Source: Rhizobium aethiopicum
Lineage (GTDB): Bacteria; Pseudomonadota; Alphaproteobacteria; Rhizobiales; Rhizobiaceae
Assembly (NCBI RefSeq): GCF_014197535.1
Contig: NZ_JACIFV010000026.1
Location: forward strand, 30,607-94,606
Length of the DNA: 64,000 nucleotides
Reading direction: 5' to 3'
The position numbers were made by a program, and so were the translations under genes. Shown here in pieces: positions 63,098 to 64,000 of this stretch (the stretch's first letter is position 1; every line of letters begins with the position of its first letter). The notes under the pieces are model-generated. The model had not been told where the DNA came from and did not search any database. It was given only the letters and a program-made list of their open reading frames with translations.

Positions 63098-63190
63098 CAA
63101 ACCGCAGGGCTTCCATGCCCCTTGTTTGGAATGCCCGTGGGCGATGTGCGAGTCGAACCTGTCGAGCAATCGACCTAAAGGTACAGCCAG

Positions 63191-63700
63191 ATGATTGATT
63201 TCAGGTCACTGACAGAGGCAGATTTTCCGTTATTGTGTGAGTGGCTAAATAACCCTCATATGCGTGCTCACTACCAGAAGACGCCGATAACGATCGAGGA
63301 AGTTCAGAGGAAGTATTCCGAACGCCTGAATCCCCGCCATCCTACCCATTGCCATATAGTTTGTTATAACGGGGAGCCTTTTGGAAAATTGCAGTGCTAT
63401 TTGCTTCGCGACTATCCCGAATTCGCGTCTGAGATGGGCGAGCACGACGGCGTCGCGGTCGACTTATTTATCGGAGATGTGCAGTTCTTAGGGAGAGGCT
63501 TGGGGAAAGCTATGCTTCGCTCATATGTGCTGAACGTGGTTCCTTCGCTTTTTCCCGACGACTGCAAATGTTTCATTTGTCACGCTAAAGAGAACAAAAT
63601 AGCTATTCGTAGTTCGCTGTCCGCAGGTTTTCTGCCGTATCGAGACGTCATCGAGGGCGGAGTGGAAAGTCTGCTACTTTCATTCGACCGACCGAACTAG
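63191..63700 (+). CDS. GNAT acetyltransferase, AAC(6')-like
   Basis: A 169-residue acetyltransferase of the aminoglycoside 6'-N-acetyltransferase/siderophore-type group: FRSLTEADFPLLCEWLNNPHM, VDLFIGDVQFLGRGLGKAMLRSYV (motif A with RGLGKA), then HAKENKIAIRSSLSAGFLPYRD. The substrate need not be an aminoglycoside. Its base composition is clearly lower in GC than the left neighbour, which suggests horizontal acquisition. The start ATG 63191 is about 93 bp after the MscS stop. Confidence 0.8.
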   Translation: MIDFRSLTEADFPLLCEWLNNPHMRAHYQKTPITIEEVQRKYSERLNPRHPTHCHIVCYNGEPFGKLQCYLLRDYPEFASEMGEHDGVAVDLFIGDVQFLGRGLGKAMLRSYVLNVVPSLFPDDCKCFICHAKENKIAIRSSLSAGFLPYRDVIEGGVESLLLSFDRPN

Positions 63701-63855
63701 GCATCTCGGCCTTTTATCCGATAATCTCGTTCGGCGATAAATCCTGCTGACCATTGCGGAGAGACGGTTCGTGGCCAAAAGCAAAGGGTCGGAAATCCGC
63801 TCTCATGTTCCATAATCTGTCTTATGCGATTTTTGTTTGTAAGGGCTATTTAGTA

Positions 63856-63889
63856 ATGCGACAGTTGGGCCAGTTAGAGATGCGACAGT
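63856..63889. repeat. Direct repeats ATGCGACAGT at the window edge, possible IS end
   Basis: ATGCGACAGT occurs at 63856-63865 and 63880-63889, 24 bp apart, in lower-GC sequence near the right edge. Repeated TGTCGCAT-like blocks at an end are a feature of IS21-family elements, which makes an IS terminus plausible. A minus-strand frame that reads into the repeats (stop at 63846-63848) stays open to the edge but matches nothing I know. Confidence 0.3.
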
Positions 63890-64000
63890 CTCGCCTCTCG
63901 ATGTTCTGGTCAATACCAACGTTGGGAGCAAGGATGGCGACTTCAGCCTGGTGGAGACCATGAGCGTTCGGAGTCGTGATGTCCTGTTTGATCACCATGT

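Overview
The window looks like chromosomal DNA of a fast-growing rhizobium, most probably Rhizobium of the leguminosarum/etli group. It is GC-rich. Gene neighbourhoods typical of Rhizobiales are present (folE-hisI, tpiA-secG-pyrG, ppiD-trpD-trpC-moaC-moeA, rlpA-dacA-tmk-holB-metG-tatD-MBL), together with families common in that order (DUF2336, PAS_5, BTLCP, general-stress promoters of the EcfG/RpoE2 type). This placement rests on recalled family knowledge, not on a search. The window holds one tRNA (Ser, anticodon UGA) and no rRNA, CRISPR array or intact mobile element. A possible insertion-sequence end lies at the right edge.

Layout. 0-9 kb: envelope and signalling genes (partial membrane protein, BTLCP peptidase, proline iminopeptidase, PilZ, PAS, rhomboid, CBS, patatin), then hisI and folE. 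8.4-17 kb: NifU/IscU-like scaffold, yidD, DUF1697, thrS, a secreted repeat protein, nitroreductase plus flavin reductase, DUF2336, a GNAT. 17-26 kb: AI-2E transporter, phytase-like esterase, parE, a secreted hydrolase, tpiA-secG-pyrG. 26-31 kb: a divergent pair of citrate-synthase-like genes, one fused to a helix-turn-helix domain, around two tandem palindromes; then FecR plus a CHASE2 adenylate cyclase. 31-40 kb: DEAD-box helicase, methyltransferase, lipoprotein, and the moeA/moaC/trpC/trpD/ppiD block on the minus strand.

40-44 kb is a cluster of very small envelope or stress proteins, several too short for routine gene calling: an ElaB-like protein, GlsB/YeaQ, two 38-residue membrane proteins and an entericidin-like lipoprotein. 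Two transglutaminase-like proteins follow. 44-48.5 kb: PhnA-like protein, LysR/MFS divergent pair, TetR/RidA divergent pair with a double operator, tRNA-Ser. 48.7-58.6 kb: a VCBS-like secreted protein, rlpA, an active-site-degenerate dacA paralogue, tmk-holB, TauE/SafE, metG-tatD-MBL. 58.6-64 kb: TerC, general stress proteins behind an EcfG-type promoter, MscS, and a lower-GC end with a GNAT and repeats.

The strongest candidates for something new are the citrate synthase/HTH divergon, the exported RidA-like protein under a double palindromic operator, the dacA homologue lacking two of its three penicillin-binding motifs, a perfect CRP-type palindrome placed right in front of a CBS-domain gene, a 16-bp duplication that has separated the tmk and holB reading frames, and an orphan terminator with hairpins suggesting a small RNA upstream of the rhomboid gene.
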